Of a stretch of DNA of 64,000 bases, positions 10,684 to 18,685 are shown in pieces. The stretch lies in assembly GCA_041495205.1 (NCBI GenBank), contig JBGQCF010000001.1, positions 1-64,000 of the forward strand, given 5' to 3'. The position numbers and the translations under genes were made by a program. Each line of letters starts with the position of its first letter. The first letter of the stretch is position 1. Origin of the DNA: JAHFRG01 sp041495205. GTDB taxonomy: Bacteria > Pseudomonadota > Gammaproteobacteria > Burkholderiales > JAHFRG01. The notes under the pieces are model-generated. The model worked only from the letters and a program-made list of their open reading frames with translations. It made no database searches and was not told where the DNA came from.

Positions 10684-11085
10684 GGAACCTCTGAACAAGT
10701 CCACGGTGGGCGCGACGGAGACTTCCCGGGATGAGATGCGCGAAGCGAGGCGCAGCGAATGGTTGACCCCCCTTCGCAAGCCGAGCGACAAAGCAGATCA
10801 CCCGGAAAGGCGCCCCGGACTCGGTCTCGCGCAGCGTGGTGCGGGAAGGGGCGCAAGCTGCTGCAAGAGGCATTGTAAAACGGGGCGCTCATGCTGCCGC
10901 TCCCGCACCCCAAGCTTCGCTGACCGTGTCGCGGTAGCCGTCCCGTCCGGGTTTCGGCGCAATGCGGCGCTTGCGTCGTTGCGCTCCTCGTGCTTAAGCT
11001 ACGGCTAGGCACCTTCGTCGCGCGCCTCACAATCATCCGCATTGCGCCAGAAACGCGTTCCATCGGCGACTTGTTCAGAGGTTCC
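10684..11085. mobile_element. MITE-like element (402 bp) with 18-bp perfect terminal inverted repeats and TAA target duplication
   Basis: Left end GGAACCTCTGAACAAGTC (10684-10701) is the exact reverse complement of the right end at 11068-11085. The element is bordered on both sides by TAA (10681-10683 and 11086-11088), a 3-bp duplication of the kind made by some IS5-family groups. The interior has no transposase-like frame; short frames through it lack ribosome sites. The inverted similarity weakly continues for about 8 more bases inside each end. It sits immediately upstream of the aldo/keto reductase, whose ribosome site begins 6 bases past the right end. The family assignment is inference. 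Confidence 0.78.
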
Positions 11086-11105
11086 TAACAGAAGGAGATT
11101 CGCGC

Positions 11106-12098
11106 ATGCAACGCCGCAAGCTTGGTACCCAGGGTCTCACCGTCTCAGCCCTTGGCCTCGGGTGTATGGGGATGAGCGAGTTCTACGGCAGGCGCGACGA
11201 GGCGGAGTCGCTCGCGACCATCCACCGCGCGCTTGAGCTCGGAATCGATTTCCTCGACACGGCAGAGATCTACGGACCTTTCTCCAACGAAGAACTGGTG
11301 GGACGTGCCATTAAAGGCAAACGCGACAAGGTCGTCATCGCCACCAAGTTCGGCATTGTGCGCAAGGCGGACGACCCGAACTACTGGGCGCTGAATAGTC
11401 ATCCCGAGCGCGTCCGCGCCTCGTGCGAAGGCTCGCTGAAGCGCCTCGGCGTGGACTGCATCGATCTCTACTACCAGCACCGCGTAGACCCCAAGGTACC
11501 GATCGAAGAGACGGTGGGCGCGATGGCGCAGCTCGTGCGGGAAGGAAAGGTCCGGTATCTGGGTCTCTCCGAAGCGGGCCCTGAAACCATCCGGCGCGCG
11601 CATGCGGTACACCCGATAACGGCGCTACAGAGCGAATACTCCCTTTGGAGCCGGGAGCCGGAAAATGATGGCGTCCTCTCGACCGTGCGCAAGCTTGGGA
11701 TCGGTTTCGTCGCCTACTCGCCTCTGGGCCGTGGTTTCCTCACCGGGCAGATCCGCAGTCCCGAGGACCTGGCCCCGGATGACTGGCGCCGCACCCATCC
11801 GCGGTTCCAAGGCGAGAACTTCAAGAAGAACCTTGAACTGGTGGAGCGCTTGAAGGAGATTGCCAAGGCGAAAAGCGCGACACCCGCTCAGATTTCCCTC
11901 GCCTGGGTACTGTCAAGTGGGGACGACGTCGTACCCATTCCTGGCACCAAGCGCCGCGCGCACCTGGAAGAGAACCTGGCCGCAGTCGCGATAAAACTCT
12001 CGCCTGAGGAGCAGGCACGCCTTGACACAGCATTCCGCCCAGGCGCGGCAGCGGGCGGGCGCTATGGTCCCGTCGCTGCGGCCCGGATCAACCGCTGA
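11106..12098 (+). CDS. aldo/keto reductase
   Basis: 330 residues forming the (beta/alpha)8 aldo-keto reductase pattern, NADPH-dependent reductases of aldehydes and ketones. Expected catalytic residues are seen in order: Asp and Tyr in DTAEIYGPFSNEELVG (about residues 51-66), Lys in VVIATKFG, His in YYQHRVD. It resembles the YakC/AKR13-like subgroup (LGLGCMGMSEFYG near the start). AAGGAG lies at 11092-11097, 8 bases before the ATG. It is the only plus-strand gene in this part of the window and follows the MITE-like element directly; substrate unknown. Confidence 0.92.
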   Translation: MQRRKLGTQGLTVSALGLGCMGMSEFYGRRDEAESLATIHRALELGIDFLDTAEIYGPFSNEELVGRAIKGKRDKVVIATKFGIVRKADDPNYWALNSHPERVRASCEGSLKRLGVDCIDLYYQHRVDPKVPIEETVGAMAQLVREGKVRYLGLSEAGPETIRRAHAVHPITALQSEYSLWSREPENDGVLSTVRKLGIGFVAYSPLGRGFLTGQIRSPEDLAPDDWRRTHPRFQGENFKKNLELVERLKEIAKAKSATPAQISLAWVLSSGDDVVPIPGTKRRAHLEENLAAVAIKLSPEEQARLDTAFRPGAAAGGRYGPVAAARINR

Positions 12099-12174
12099 CT
12101 GGAAGCGACCTCCTTCAGCAAGCCTGATGACCGCGAGCATATTTGCATCTCACGCCCCACGAATACAAGCGAGC

Positions 12175-13515
12175 TTATTTTCCTATGCAGAAACGGGAGA
12201 AAATCTCCCCGAGCAGATCATCAGTGGTAAATTCCCCGGTAATTCTGGACAGCGCCTGCTGAGCGAGCTTGAGTTCCTCGGCAAATAATTCGATTTGCGC
12301 CTTATTCTCCAAGGCGCCTGACAAGTGCTGGCCGGCTTCGCGCAGCGCGCTCAGATGCCGCTCGCGCGCCATGTACACCCCTTCCCCTGTGGGCTGCCAG
12401 CCGACTATCTGCAGCAATTGGGCGCATAGCAAATCCACTCCGGCGCCGGTTTTCGCCGAAAGATGAACGCGGATTTCGCCCTCCACCGCTTGGGCTTTTG
12501 GTTCTGCCGGAAGCAGGTCAATTTTATTATAAACGCAGATACGCGGCAGTCTGCTTGGCAGCCGCTCAAGAATTTTTCTGTCTTCCTGCGATTCGCTTTG
12601 GCTGCTGTCTATGATCAGCAGCACCGCGTCGGCTTTCTCGATCGCCGCCCAAGTACGGGCAATCCCCATTTTTTCCACCTCATCCTTGGTTTCTCGCAGA
12701 CCCGCGGTGTCGATGACATGCAGCGGCACGCCTTCGATTTCGATCGCCTGGCGGATAGCGTCGCGCGTGGTCCCGGGAACGCTGGTGACAATCGCCACGT
12801 CTTCTCCGGCAAGCCGGTTGAGCAGGCTAGATTTACCTACGTTGGGCCGCCCGGCGAGCACTACGCTAATGCCCTCGCGCAGGATACTGCCCTGCCGTGC
12901 TGCAAGCAGTACTTTTTCAAGCTGCGCCTGTATTGCCCGCAATTTTCCGACAGCATTCGCCTGCTCGAGAAACTCTATGTCTTCTTCAGGAAAATCGAGG
13001 GTGGCCTCGACCAGCGTGCGCAATTCGATGAGGGACTTCGTGAGCGCATTCACTTCGGTGGAAAACGCGCCTTGAAGCGAGCGCAGCGCGCTCTTCGCCG
13101 CCTCACCCGTGCTCGCATCAATTAAATCGGCAACGCTTTCCGCTTGCGCCAAATCCAGCATGTCGTTGAGAAACGCGCGTTTGGTGAATTCTCCGGGCTC
13201 GGCCAGCCGCGCCCCCAACGCGAGGCAACGGCGCAGCAGCAACTGCATAACCGCAGGCCCGCCGTGGCCTTGCAGTTCCAGCACCTCTTCGCCGGTGTAG
13301 GAATGCGGCGCTGGGAAATACAGGGCAATGCCGTGGTCTATGGTTTCTCTGTTTTCATCGAGGAAGTCGCAAAGCGCGGCGTGTCTCGGAGCCGGGACTT
13401 TGCCCAGCAGTGATTGTGCCAGCGCTTCCAGGTTGGGCCCTGAGACTCGCACCACGCCGATGGCTGCGCGCCCGGGCGCAGTCGCTATCGCGGCTATAAC
13501 GTCAGCGCTTGCCAT
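12175..13515 (-). CDS. mnmE: tRNA modification GTPase MnmE
   Basis: 446 residues from ATG 13515 (MASADVIAAIATAPGRAAIG), preferred to an upstream in-frame start deep inside yidC. The N-terminal THF-binding domain is followed by an inserted G domain: GRPNVGKSSLLNRL (G1), DTAGLRE (G3), NKIDLL (G4). The protein ends FCIGK, the C-terminal CxGK whose cysteine is needed for modification. It partners MnmG. Its start overlaps the end of yidC by 14 bases. Confidence 0.96.
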   Translation of the reverse strand: MASADVIAAIATAPGRAAIGVVRVSGPNLEALAQSLLGKVPAPRHAALCDFLDENRETIDHGIALYFPAPHSYTGEEVLELQGHGGPAVMQLLLRRCLALGARLAEPGEFTKRAFLNDMLDLAQAESVADLIDASTGEAAKSALRSLQGAFSTEVNALTKSLIELRTLVEATLDFPEEDIEFLEQANAVGKLRAIQAQLEKVLLAARQGSILREGISVVLAGRPNVGKSSLLNRLAGEDVAIVTSVPGTTRDAIRQAIEIEGVPLHVIDTAGLRETKDEVEKMGIARTWAAIEKADAVLLIIDSSQSESQEDRKILERLPSRLPRICVYNKIDLLPAEPKAQAVEGEIRVHLSAKTGAGVDLLCAQLLQIVGWQPTGEGVYMARERHLSALREAGQHLSGALENKAQIELFAEELKLAQQALSRITGEFTTDDLLGEIFSRFCIGK

Positions 13516-15145
13516 GAGCCGGCTTTGCCCGCTCGATGACCCGCGTGATCTGCCACTGCTGGGCAATGGAGAGAATGTTGTTTATCAGCCAGTACAAGAC
13601 CAGACCGGCAGGGAAGAAGAAAAAGAAAACACTGAAGGCAATCGGCATGATTTTCATCACCCTGGCCTGGATCGGGTCGGGTGGTTCCGGGCTCAAACGT
13701 GACTGGATAATCATGGTGATTCCCATGATGACGGGCAGAACATAGTAGGGGTCGGGCGCGGAGAGGTCTGTAATCCACAACGCAAACGGTGCATGGCGCA
13801 ACTCCACGCTCGCCAAAAGCACCCAGTAAAGCGCAATGAATACCGGTATTTGTACCACTATAGGCAAACATCCGCCGAGCGGATTGATTTTTTCAGTTTT
13901 GTAAAGCTCCATCATCGCCTGGTGCAGCCGCTGCCGGTCATTGCCGTATTGCTCCTTGATTTTTTGCAACTTGGGCGCCAGCACGCGCATTTTCGCCATG
14001 GAGCGGTAGCTTGTCGCAGAAAGCGGATAGAACAGAAGCTTGATAATCACGGTAAGCAAGATGATCGCCACACCCCAGTTTTGCACCCATTTGTGCAGCC
14101 AGGAAAGCACCCAGAACAGCGGCAGTGCAATCACGGTGAGCCAGCCGTAGTCCACGGTGAGCCCCAGGCCGGGCGCGAGTTTGCCTAGACTGTCCTGCTC
14201 CTGAGGCCCGGCGTAAAGCAGGGTGGTGATAGTGGCGTTTTTACCGGGTTCTATTTTTGTTACCGGCAGGATCACCCCCACCGAATACAGATCTTCGCCC
14301 AGTTTTTTTGCATAAAACTCGCGTGGCGTTTTATCCTCGGGCAGCCAGGCCGCGAGGAAGTAATGCTGCAACATGGCGATCCAGCCATTATCGGCGTTTT
14401 GCGGGTATTTCGCCTTGCCCTTGTCGATGCTGCTGAACTCGATTTTTTCGAATTTTTCCTGCTCGGTGTAAATCGCCGGACCGGTGTAAGTCGGCACCAG
14501 CTTGGTTTCGCCCGCGGGCGGCTTGCCATCGCGCAGAAACTGGAAGTATGCAAACGGCTGGAGCGGAATAGCGCTGTTATTACTGATCTCGTAGGAAACG
14601 TCCATCAGGTAGCTGCTTTTGCGGAACGTGTATACCTTGGTCACTTTGATTCCGTCTACCGCCGGCGCCGTAAGCCTGACTTCCAAGCGTTCTGCGCCAG
14701 GCTTGAGTTCGTAACTCGTGGCCTCTGCGGAAAACTGTGTCTTATGGGTGGGCAGATCGTGGCCGATCAAACCGCTTTGCGCGACGTAAATATGTTCCGG
14801 CTCGAATTCCAACAGCACAAAATTTTTCCTCTTGTCAAGCGTGTCGCGTTGCTTCAGTAGCTCCAGCCTGCGCAGGTCTCCGCCTGCGGTGTCTATCTCC
14901 GCAAGCAAATAATCGGTTTTGACCGAAATTTTTTGTCCTGCTTGAGCTGCTGCCGCTTGCGGCGTGGTCGGTGCTTGCTGGGTGGCGGCGAGTTTTTCGC
15001 TCGGGGTGGGCGCGACCTGCTGGGTTTTCACAGGCTGCTCGGCGTGTGGCGCCTGCGCTGGACTGTTTTCCCGCTGCCAGGCATCGACCAGCAGAAATAC
15101 CGACAGGCAAAAAACAATCAGCAGAAAAAGTCTTTGCGTGTCCAT
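13502..15145 (-). CDS. yidC: membrane protein insertase YidC
   Basis: 547 residues, proteobacterial long form: N-terminal membrane anchor (residues 3-22), a large periplasmic beta domain (to about 340), then the five-helix insertase core with the hydrophilic-groove arginine region SATSYRSMAKMRVLAPKLQ, the coiled cytoplasmic hairpin KIKEQYGNDRQRLHQAMMEL, and PLGGCLPIVVQIPVFIALYW. It inserts inner-membrane proteins such as F0 subunits, alone or with Sec. The low-complexity run FFFFFP near the end is part of the last helices. Order rpmH-rnpA-yidD-yidC-mnmE is canonical. Confidence 0.97.
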   Translation of the reverse strand: MDTQRLFLLIVFCLSVFLLVDAWQRENSPAQAPHAEQPVKTQQVAPTPSEKLAATQQAPTTPQAAAAQAGQKISVKTDYLLAEIDTAGGDLRRLELLKQRDTLDKRKNFVLLEFEPEHIYVAQSGLIGHDLPTHKTQFSAEATSYELKPGAERLEVRLTAPAVDGIKVTKVYTFRKSSYLMDVSYEISNNSAIPLQPFAYFQFLRDGKPPAGETKLVPTYTGPAIYTEQEKFEKIEFSSIDKGKAKYPQNADNGWIAMLQHYFLAAWLPEDKTPREFYAKKLGEDLYSVGVILPVTKIEPGKNATITTLLYAGPQEQDSLGKLAPGLGLTVDYGWLTVIALPLFWVLSWLHKWVQNWGVAIILLTVIIKLLFYPLSATSYRSMAKMRVLAPKLQKIKEQYGNDRQRLHQAMMELYKTEKINPLGGCLPIVVQIPVFIALYWVLLASVELRHAPFALWITDLSAPDPYYVLPVIMGITMIIQSRLSPEPPDPIQARVMKIMPIAFSVFFFFFPAGLVLYWLINNILSIAQQWQITRVIERAKPAHGKR

Positions 15146-15164
15146 AAGCCGTTATTAAGAAATC

Positions 15165-15374
15165 TCAGGGCAACGGGTCGTATCCGCCCGGGCTCCATGG
15201 ATGACAACGTAGAATTCGCTTTAGTCCAAGCCAGATGCCTCTCAAAACTCCGAATTTGACGATCGCGTCGCGGGTATATTCGGAACAGGAGGGCGCAAAG
15301 CGGCAATTGTTGCCAAGCAATGGGCTGAGCACAATCCGGTACAGCGCGATAGCCGCAAGTGCTACGCGCCCCAT
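15165..15374 (-). CDS. yidD: membrane protein insertion efficiency factor YidD
   Basis: 69 residues containing the diagnostic CRFAPSCSEYTRDAI stretch (residues 24-38) with the RF.PSCS.Y core and the downstream RILRCHPWSPGGYDPLP. YidD is a small amphipathic inner-membrane-associated protein that aids YidC-dependent insertion. Its ATG lies 13 bases inside the end of rnpA, indicating translational coupling; yidC starts 19 bases after it. Confidence 0.95.
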   Translation of the reverse strand: MGRVALAAIALYRIVLSPLLGNNCRFAPSCSEYTRDAIVKFGVLRGIWLGLKRILRCHPWSPGGYDPLP

Positions 15375-15718
15375 CGCGACACCTTGGAGAACAGGTCCGA
15401 CAGCTCCACGCGCGCTTCCGTCGCTTGCGCTTTTGAGACCTGCCTAAGCACCCTGACCACTACGTCCAAGCCGCCGAGACTGTGCTTTCGCATACGAAAT
15501 TCTTCACGAATAAGGCGTTTCAGGTAACTGCGGTCCACCGCTCGTGGTGTCACCCTTTTGCTGAGCACCACTCCCAACCTCGCGGTCTCCTGGCGTTTGG
15601 GCTTTACCAAAACCTGAAATATCGTGCCGCTTTCGGCGCTGTTGGCATGGAATACCGCGGAAAACTGTTCGGGTTTGGTAAGACGAGACGCTTTCGTTAG
15701 GGAATAAATGAAAACCAA
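15362..15718 (-). CDS. rnpA: ribonuclease P protein component
   Basis: 118 residues. The central LAGVVLSKRVTPRAV-like stretch (ARLGVVLSKRVTPRAVDRSYLKRLIREEFR) with the RNR-type basic motif identifies the protein cofactor of RNase P, which matures tRNA 5' ends. The frame opens with a TTG at 15718 that is only 2 bases past an AAGGGG, too close for a ribosome site, so the true start may be another near-cognate codon slightly inside. It follows rpmH by 7 bases, so the two are coupled. Confidence 0.9.
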   Translation of the reverse strand: MVFIYSLTKASRLTKPEQFSAVFHANSAESGTIFQVLVKPKRQETARLGVVLSKRVTPRAVDRSYLKRLIREEFRMRKHSLGGLDVVVRVLRQVSKAQATEARVELSDLFSKVSRWGA

Positions 15719-15725
15719 CCCCTTA

Positions 15726-15860
15726 CTATACGCTTAACCGCGTCCGCCCTTTAGCGCGCCGGGCACGCACTACCGCTGCTCCGCCGCGGGTTTTCATGCG
15801 CACCAGGAATCCGTGGGTCCTTTTGCGCCTCGTGGTTGATGGTTGATAGGTTCGTTTCAT
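15726..15860 (-). CDS. rpmH: 50S ribosomal protein L34
   Basis: 44 residues beginning MKRTYQPSTTRRKRTHGFL and ending RAKGRTRLSV, an unmistakable L34: very basic, with the THGFLVRM motif and a GR-rich tail. L34 is a late-assembling part of the large ribosomal subunit. It heads the rpmH-rnpA-yidD-yidC-mnmE operon and diverges from dnaA, the usual arrangement at bacterial origins. Confidence 0.97.
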   Translation of the reverse strand: MKRTYQPSTTRRKRTHGFLVRMKTRGGAAVVRARRAKGRTRLSV

Positions 15861-15961
15861 TTTCGTCCCTGCTTCATCATTAGAAAGCCGACTATTCAAC
15901 CTTTATGCGCGCTTTCTGTCAACCCCGAATTATTTTCTTCCTTGGCGTGGGATTGTTTCGT

Positions 15962-15967
15962 TATAAT
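15962..15967 (+). promoter_or_regulatory. candidate -10 element upstream of dnaA
   Basis: TATAAT lies 55 bases before the dnaA ATG (16022). No well-spaced TTGACA-like -35 was found; TTGGCG at 15942-15947 is only 14 bases away. No convincing DnaA box was seen in this rpmH-dnaA spacer. Confidence 0.4.
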
Positions 15968-16021
15968 GATCAGAATTGAACTTTGTCTGTGTCGCTCCCT
16001 TTACTTCTTCGCTGGTCAGAA

Positions 16022-17344
16022 ATGGATCCTTTTTGGCTTTCTTGCCTCTCCTACTTCGAAAAAGAACTGACCGCGCAGCAGTTTAATACCTGGATCAAGC
16101 CGCTCAAGTTCTTCCCCGAAGGTGATCCCCTGCTGCTGGTTGCTCCCAACCGCTTTGTGTTGCAATGGATTAAAGAGCGGTTCCTAATGCGCATACAGAA
16201 AATGGCCGAGCAGTATTTCTGCAAGCCGGTGAGCCTAGTGCTGGCCCTGCCCGAGAAAGGTGCCACCGAGCCCGCCCCTGCGGATAAGCCGAAGGTTGCA
16301 ACCTCCAAGCCCCCCATTAAAAGCCTTTCACGCCTTAACCCCTCTTTTTCTTTTGATACTTTCGTCACCGGCAAGGCCAATGAACTCGCGCGTGCCGCTG
16401 CCATACAAGTTGCAGAGCATCCAGGCATGGCTTACAACCCACTGTTTATTTACGGCGGCGTTGGCTTGGGAAAAACACACTTACTTCAGGCAATCGGCAA
16501 CCTAGTACATGAGCAGAACCCGCAGGCCAAGGTTCGCTACACACACGCCGAGCGGTATGTTTCCGATGTGGTGCGGGCTTACCAACACAAGGCCTTTGAC
16601 GACTTTAAGCGCTACTACCACTCGCTGGATTTGCTATTGATTGACGATATCCAGTTTTTCAGCAACAAGAACCGTACTCAAGAGGAATTTTTCTACGCAT
16701 TTAACGCCTTGATCGAGGGTCATAAACAGCTTGTTATCACTTGCGATACCTATCCTAAAGAAATCTCAGGGATGGAGGACCGCCTAATTTCTCGCTTCGG
16801 CTGGGGTCTTACTGTCGCCATTGAACCGCCGGAATTGGAGATGCGCGTTGCAATCCTACTTAAGAAGGCCGCGATAGACGGTATTACTCTTGACGAAAAC
16901 GTTGCCTTCTTTATTGCGAAACACATCCAGTCTAATGTGCGCGAGCTGGAGGGTGCGCTAAAGCGTGTACTCGCTTTTTCCAGGTTTGCCGGGCTGCCCC
17001 TTTCTGTGGACCTTGCCAAAGAGGCGCTGCGCGACCTCTTGGCCGTACAACTGAGACAAGTTTCTATCGAAAACATCCAGAAAACTGTTGCCGACTACTA
17101 CAAAATAAAAGTGTCGGAAATGTACTCTAAGAAGCGCTCCCGTGCTCTTGCCCGACCTCGGCAAATCGCTATGGCTTTATCAAAAGAACTGACCGAGCTG
17201 AGCCTGCCGAACATAGGAGAAGCGTTCGGCGGGCGAGATCACACTACCGTCTTACATGCCTGCCGCAAGATCGCAGAACTGAAAGCGCGGGATACGGGGC
17301 TTACCCGTGACTACAACGCTTTGATGCAAGTACTCAGAAGCTAA
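16022..17344 (+). CDS. dnaA: chromosomal replication initiator protein DnaA
   Basis: 440 residues from ATG 16022 (MDPFWLSCLSYFEKELTAQQ); an upstream in-frame TTG at 15983 would add 13 residues unlike the family. Domain I contains FNTWIKPLKF. Domain III has the P-loop YGGVGLGKTHLLQAIGN (about residues 142-158) and LLLIDDIQFFSNKNRTQEEF (Walker B). Domain IV ends with the signature GGRDHTTVLHACRKI that reads DnaA boxes. It is separated from dnaN by 206 bases. Confidence 0.97.
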   Translation: MDPFWLSCLSYFEKELTAQQFNTWIKPLKFFPEGDPLLLVAPNRFVLQWIKERFLMRIQKMAEQYFCKPVSLVLALPEKGATEPAPADKPKVATSKPPIKSLSRLNPSFSFDTFVTGKANELARAAAIQVAEHPGMAYNPLFIYGGVGLGKTHLLQAIGNLVHEQNPQAKVRYTHAERYVSDVVRAYQHKAFDDFKRYYHSLDLLLIDDIQFFSNKNRTQEEFFYAFNALIEGHKQLVITCDTYPKEISGMEDRLISRFGWGLTVAIEPPELEMRVAILLKKAAIDGITLDENVAFFIAKHIQSNVRELEGALKRVLAFSRFAGLPLSVDLAKEALRDLLAVQLRQVSIENIQKTVADYYKIKVSEMYSKKRSRALARPRQIAMALSKELTELSLPNIGEAFGGRDHTTVLHACRKIAELKARDTGLTRDYNALMQVLRS

Positions 17345-17550
17345 TAGCAGAATAGGCTGGATATCTTGTGAATTTCTTCGCATCTTTTCGTTTTTGTCGA
17401 TACATCCACAGCCCGCCCACATGCTGTGTCATGCTTATCCACTGCATCAGCAGTTCTTGTACTCCCTGTTTTATCGATGTTTACTTGAACAGGACACAAG
17501 CACACAAAGGTTTTATTACTACTCTTCTATCTTATAAGGAATAATAAACT
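17345..17550. other. dnaA-dnaN spacer, possible part of the replication origin
   Basis: 206 bases, AT-rich. TTATCCACT at 17435-17443 differs from the consensus DnaA box at one base, and ACATCCACA at 17402-17410 at two. The region is bracketed by dnaA, dnaN, gyrB, parAB and a parS site. That context, more than the boxes, makes an origin plausible. No clear 13-mer repeats were recognised. Confidence 0.35.
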
Positions 17551-18654
17551 ATGATCTTAATAGAAGCGGACCGCGATGCCTTGCTGAAACCACTTCAAGC
17601 TGTATCCGGTATCGTGGAACGACGCCACACGCTACCAATATTGTCAAATGTATTACTCGAACGCAAAGGGGAAAAGATCCACTTTGTTGCAACGGACCTG
17701 GAAATCCAAATCGCTACCGAAGCAGAGAGCAAGGGAAAAGGAGAGGATGCTGCAGTGACGGTGTCGGCAAGGAAACTCCAGGAGATCCTGCGGGCGTTAC
17801 CGGAAAAAAGCAAAGTCGTTCTGGAGCAAAAGGAGAACCGGTTGCACGTGAAAGCAGGCAAGAGTCACTTCAGCTTGCAGACCCTACCGGCAGAAGACTT
17901 CCCTAGACAAAGCCCAGCAGCAGCGCAACACAGGGAGAAAATACCGCAAAAGGACCTCAAGCGACTTTTTTACCTGGTCCAATACGCAATGGCGCAGCAA
18001 GATGTCCGCTATTACCTCAATGGCATGCTGTTAGTGATAGAAGACGACCAGATAAGAGTCATAGCTACAGACGGGCATCGCTTGGGCTACGCCAGTACAA
18101 AGCAGAAACAGAAAAAAGCGCACCAAGAGGTGATTTTACCGAGGAAAGCGGTATTAGAAGTTGGCCGCCTGTTAGACGAGACTGAAAACGAAGTGACCCT
18201 TGAAGTAGCCCAGAACCAAGTCAGATTTTCGTTTTCTAACATAGACTTAATAACGAAGGTGGTAGATGGTAAATTTCCAGACTATACGCGGGTTATACCA
18301 AGCAACTACCAGAAGCACATTCAAATTTCTCGTCAAACCCTCCTGCAGGCTCTGCAGCGGATGGCAATTTTAGCGAACGAAAAATTCCGTGGAGTACGCT
18401 GGGTGCTAACAGACAAGAGCCTGCGCATCGTCTGCACCAACAACGAGCAGGAAGAAGCAGAGGAAGAGCTGGAAGTGGATTACAAGGGCGAGCCTTTGGA
18501 TATTGGATTTAATATCAGTTACTTACTTGACGTGCTCAACAACCTAGACAGTGAGCAGGTGGATTGTGCATTTGGCGACGCAAATAGTAGCGTACTCATT
18601 ACCATACCCGGGAATAGCGAGTTTAAATACGTGGTTATGCCAATGCGGATTTAG
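17551..18654 (+). CDS. dnaN: DNA polymerase III sliding clamp (beta subunit)
   Basis: 367 residues, the regular three-domain beta clamp. The start MILIEADRDALLKPLQAVSGIVERRHTLPILSN and the end TIPGNSEFKYVVMPMRI (canonical ...YVVMPMRL-type tail) are both conserved, and YYLNGMLL lies in the middle domain. It tethers polymerase III and many other enzymes to DNA. A GG-containing AAGGAA precedes the ATG. The gene is visibly richer in A+T and lysine codons than its neighbours. Confidence 0.97.
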   Translation: MILIEADRDALLKPLQAVSGIVERRHTLPILSNVLLERKGEKIHFVATDLEIQIATEAESKGKGEDAAVTVSARKLQEILRALPEKSKVVLEQKENRLHVKAGKSHFSLQTLPAEDFPRQSPAAAQHREKIPQKDLKRLFYLVQYAMAQQDVRYYLNGMLLVIEDDQIRVIATDGHRLGYASTKQKQKKAHQEVILPRKAVLEVGRLLDETENEVTLEVAQNQVRFSFSNIDLITKVVDGKFPDYTRVIPSNYQKHIQISRQTLLQALQRMAILANEKFRGVRWVLTDKSLRIVCTNNEQEEAEEELEVDYKGEPLDIGFNISYLLDVLNNLDSEQVDCAFGDANSSVLITIPGNSEFKYVVMPMRI

Positions 18655-18657
18655 GTG

Positions 18658-18673
18658 TGTTTCACGTGAAACC
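18658..18673. promoter_or_regulatory. parS centromere site (ParB binding)
   Basis: TGTTTCACGTGAAACC matches the widely conserved 16-bp parS palindrome TGTTTCACGTGAAACA at 15 of 16 positions, and its inner 14 bases are a perfect palindrome. It lies in the 31 bases between dnaN and gyrB, 13.7 kb from parAB. Single copies near the origin are normal. No other copy was noticed in the window. Confidence 0.88.
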
Positions 18674-18685
18674 GAGAGAAAACCG

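Noticed and set aside
10634..11063. Short frames inside the MITE-like element as a transposase
   Set aside because: They lack DDE or HUH motifs, ribosome sites and proper length; the interior seems noncoding.
15861..16021. DnaA boxes or origin in the rpmH-dnaA spacer
   Set aside because: No sequence within two mismatches of TTATCCACA was found there; only a -10-like TATAAT was seen.
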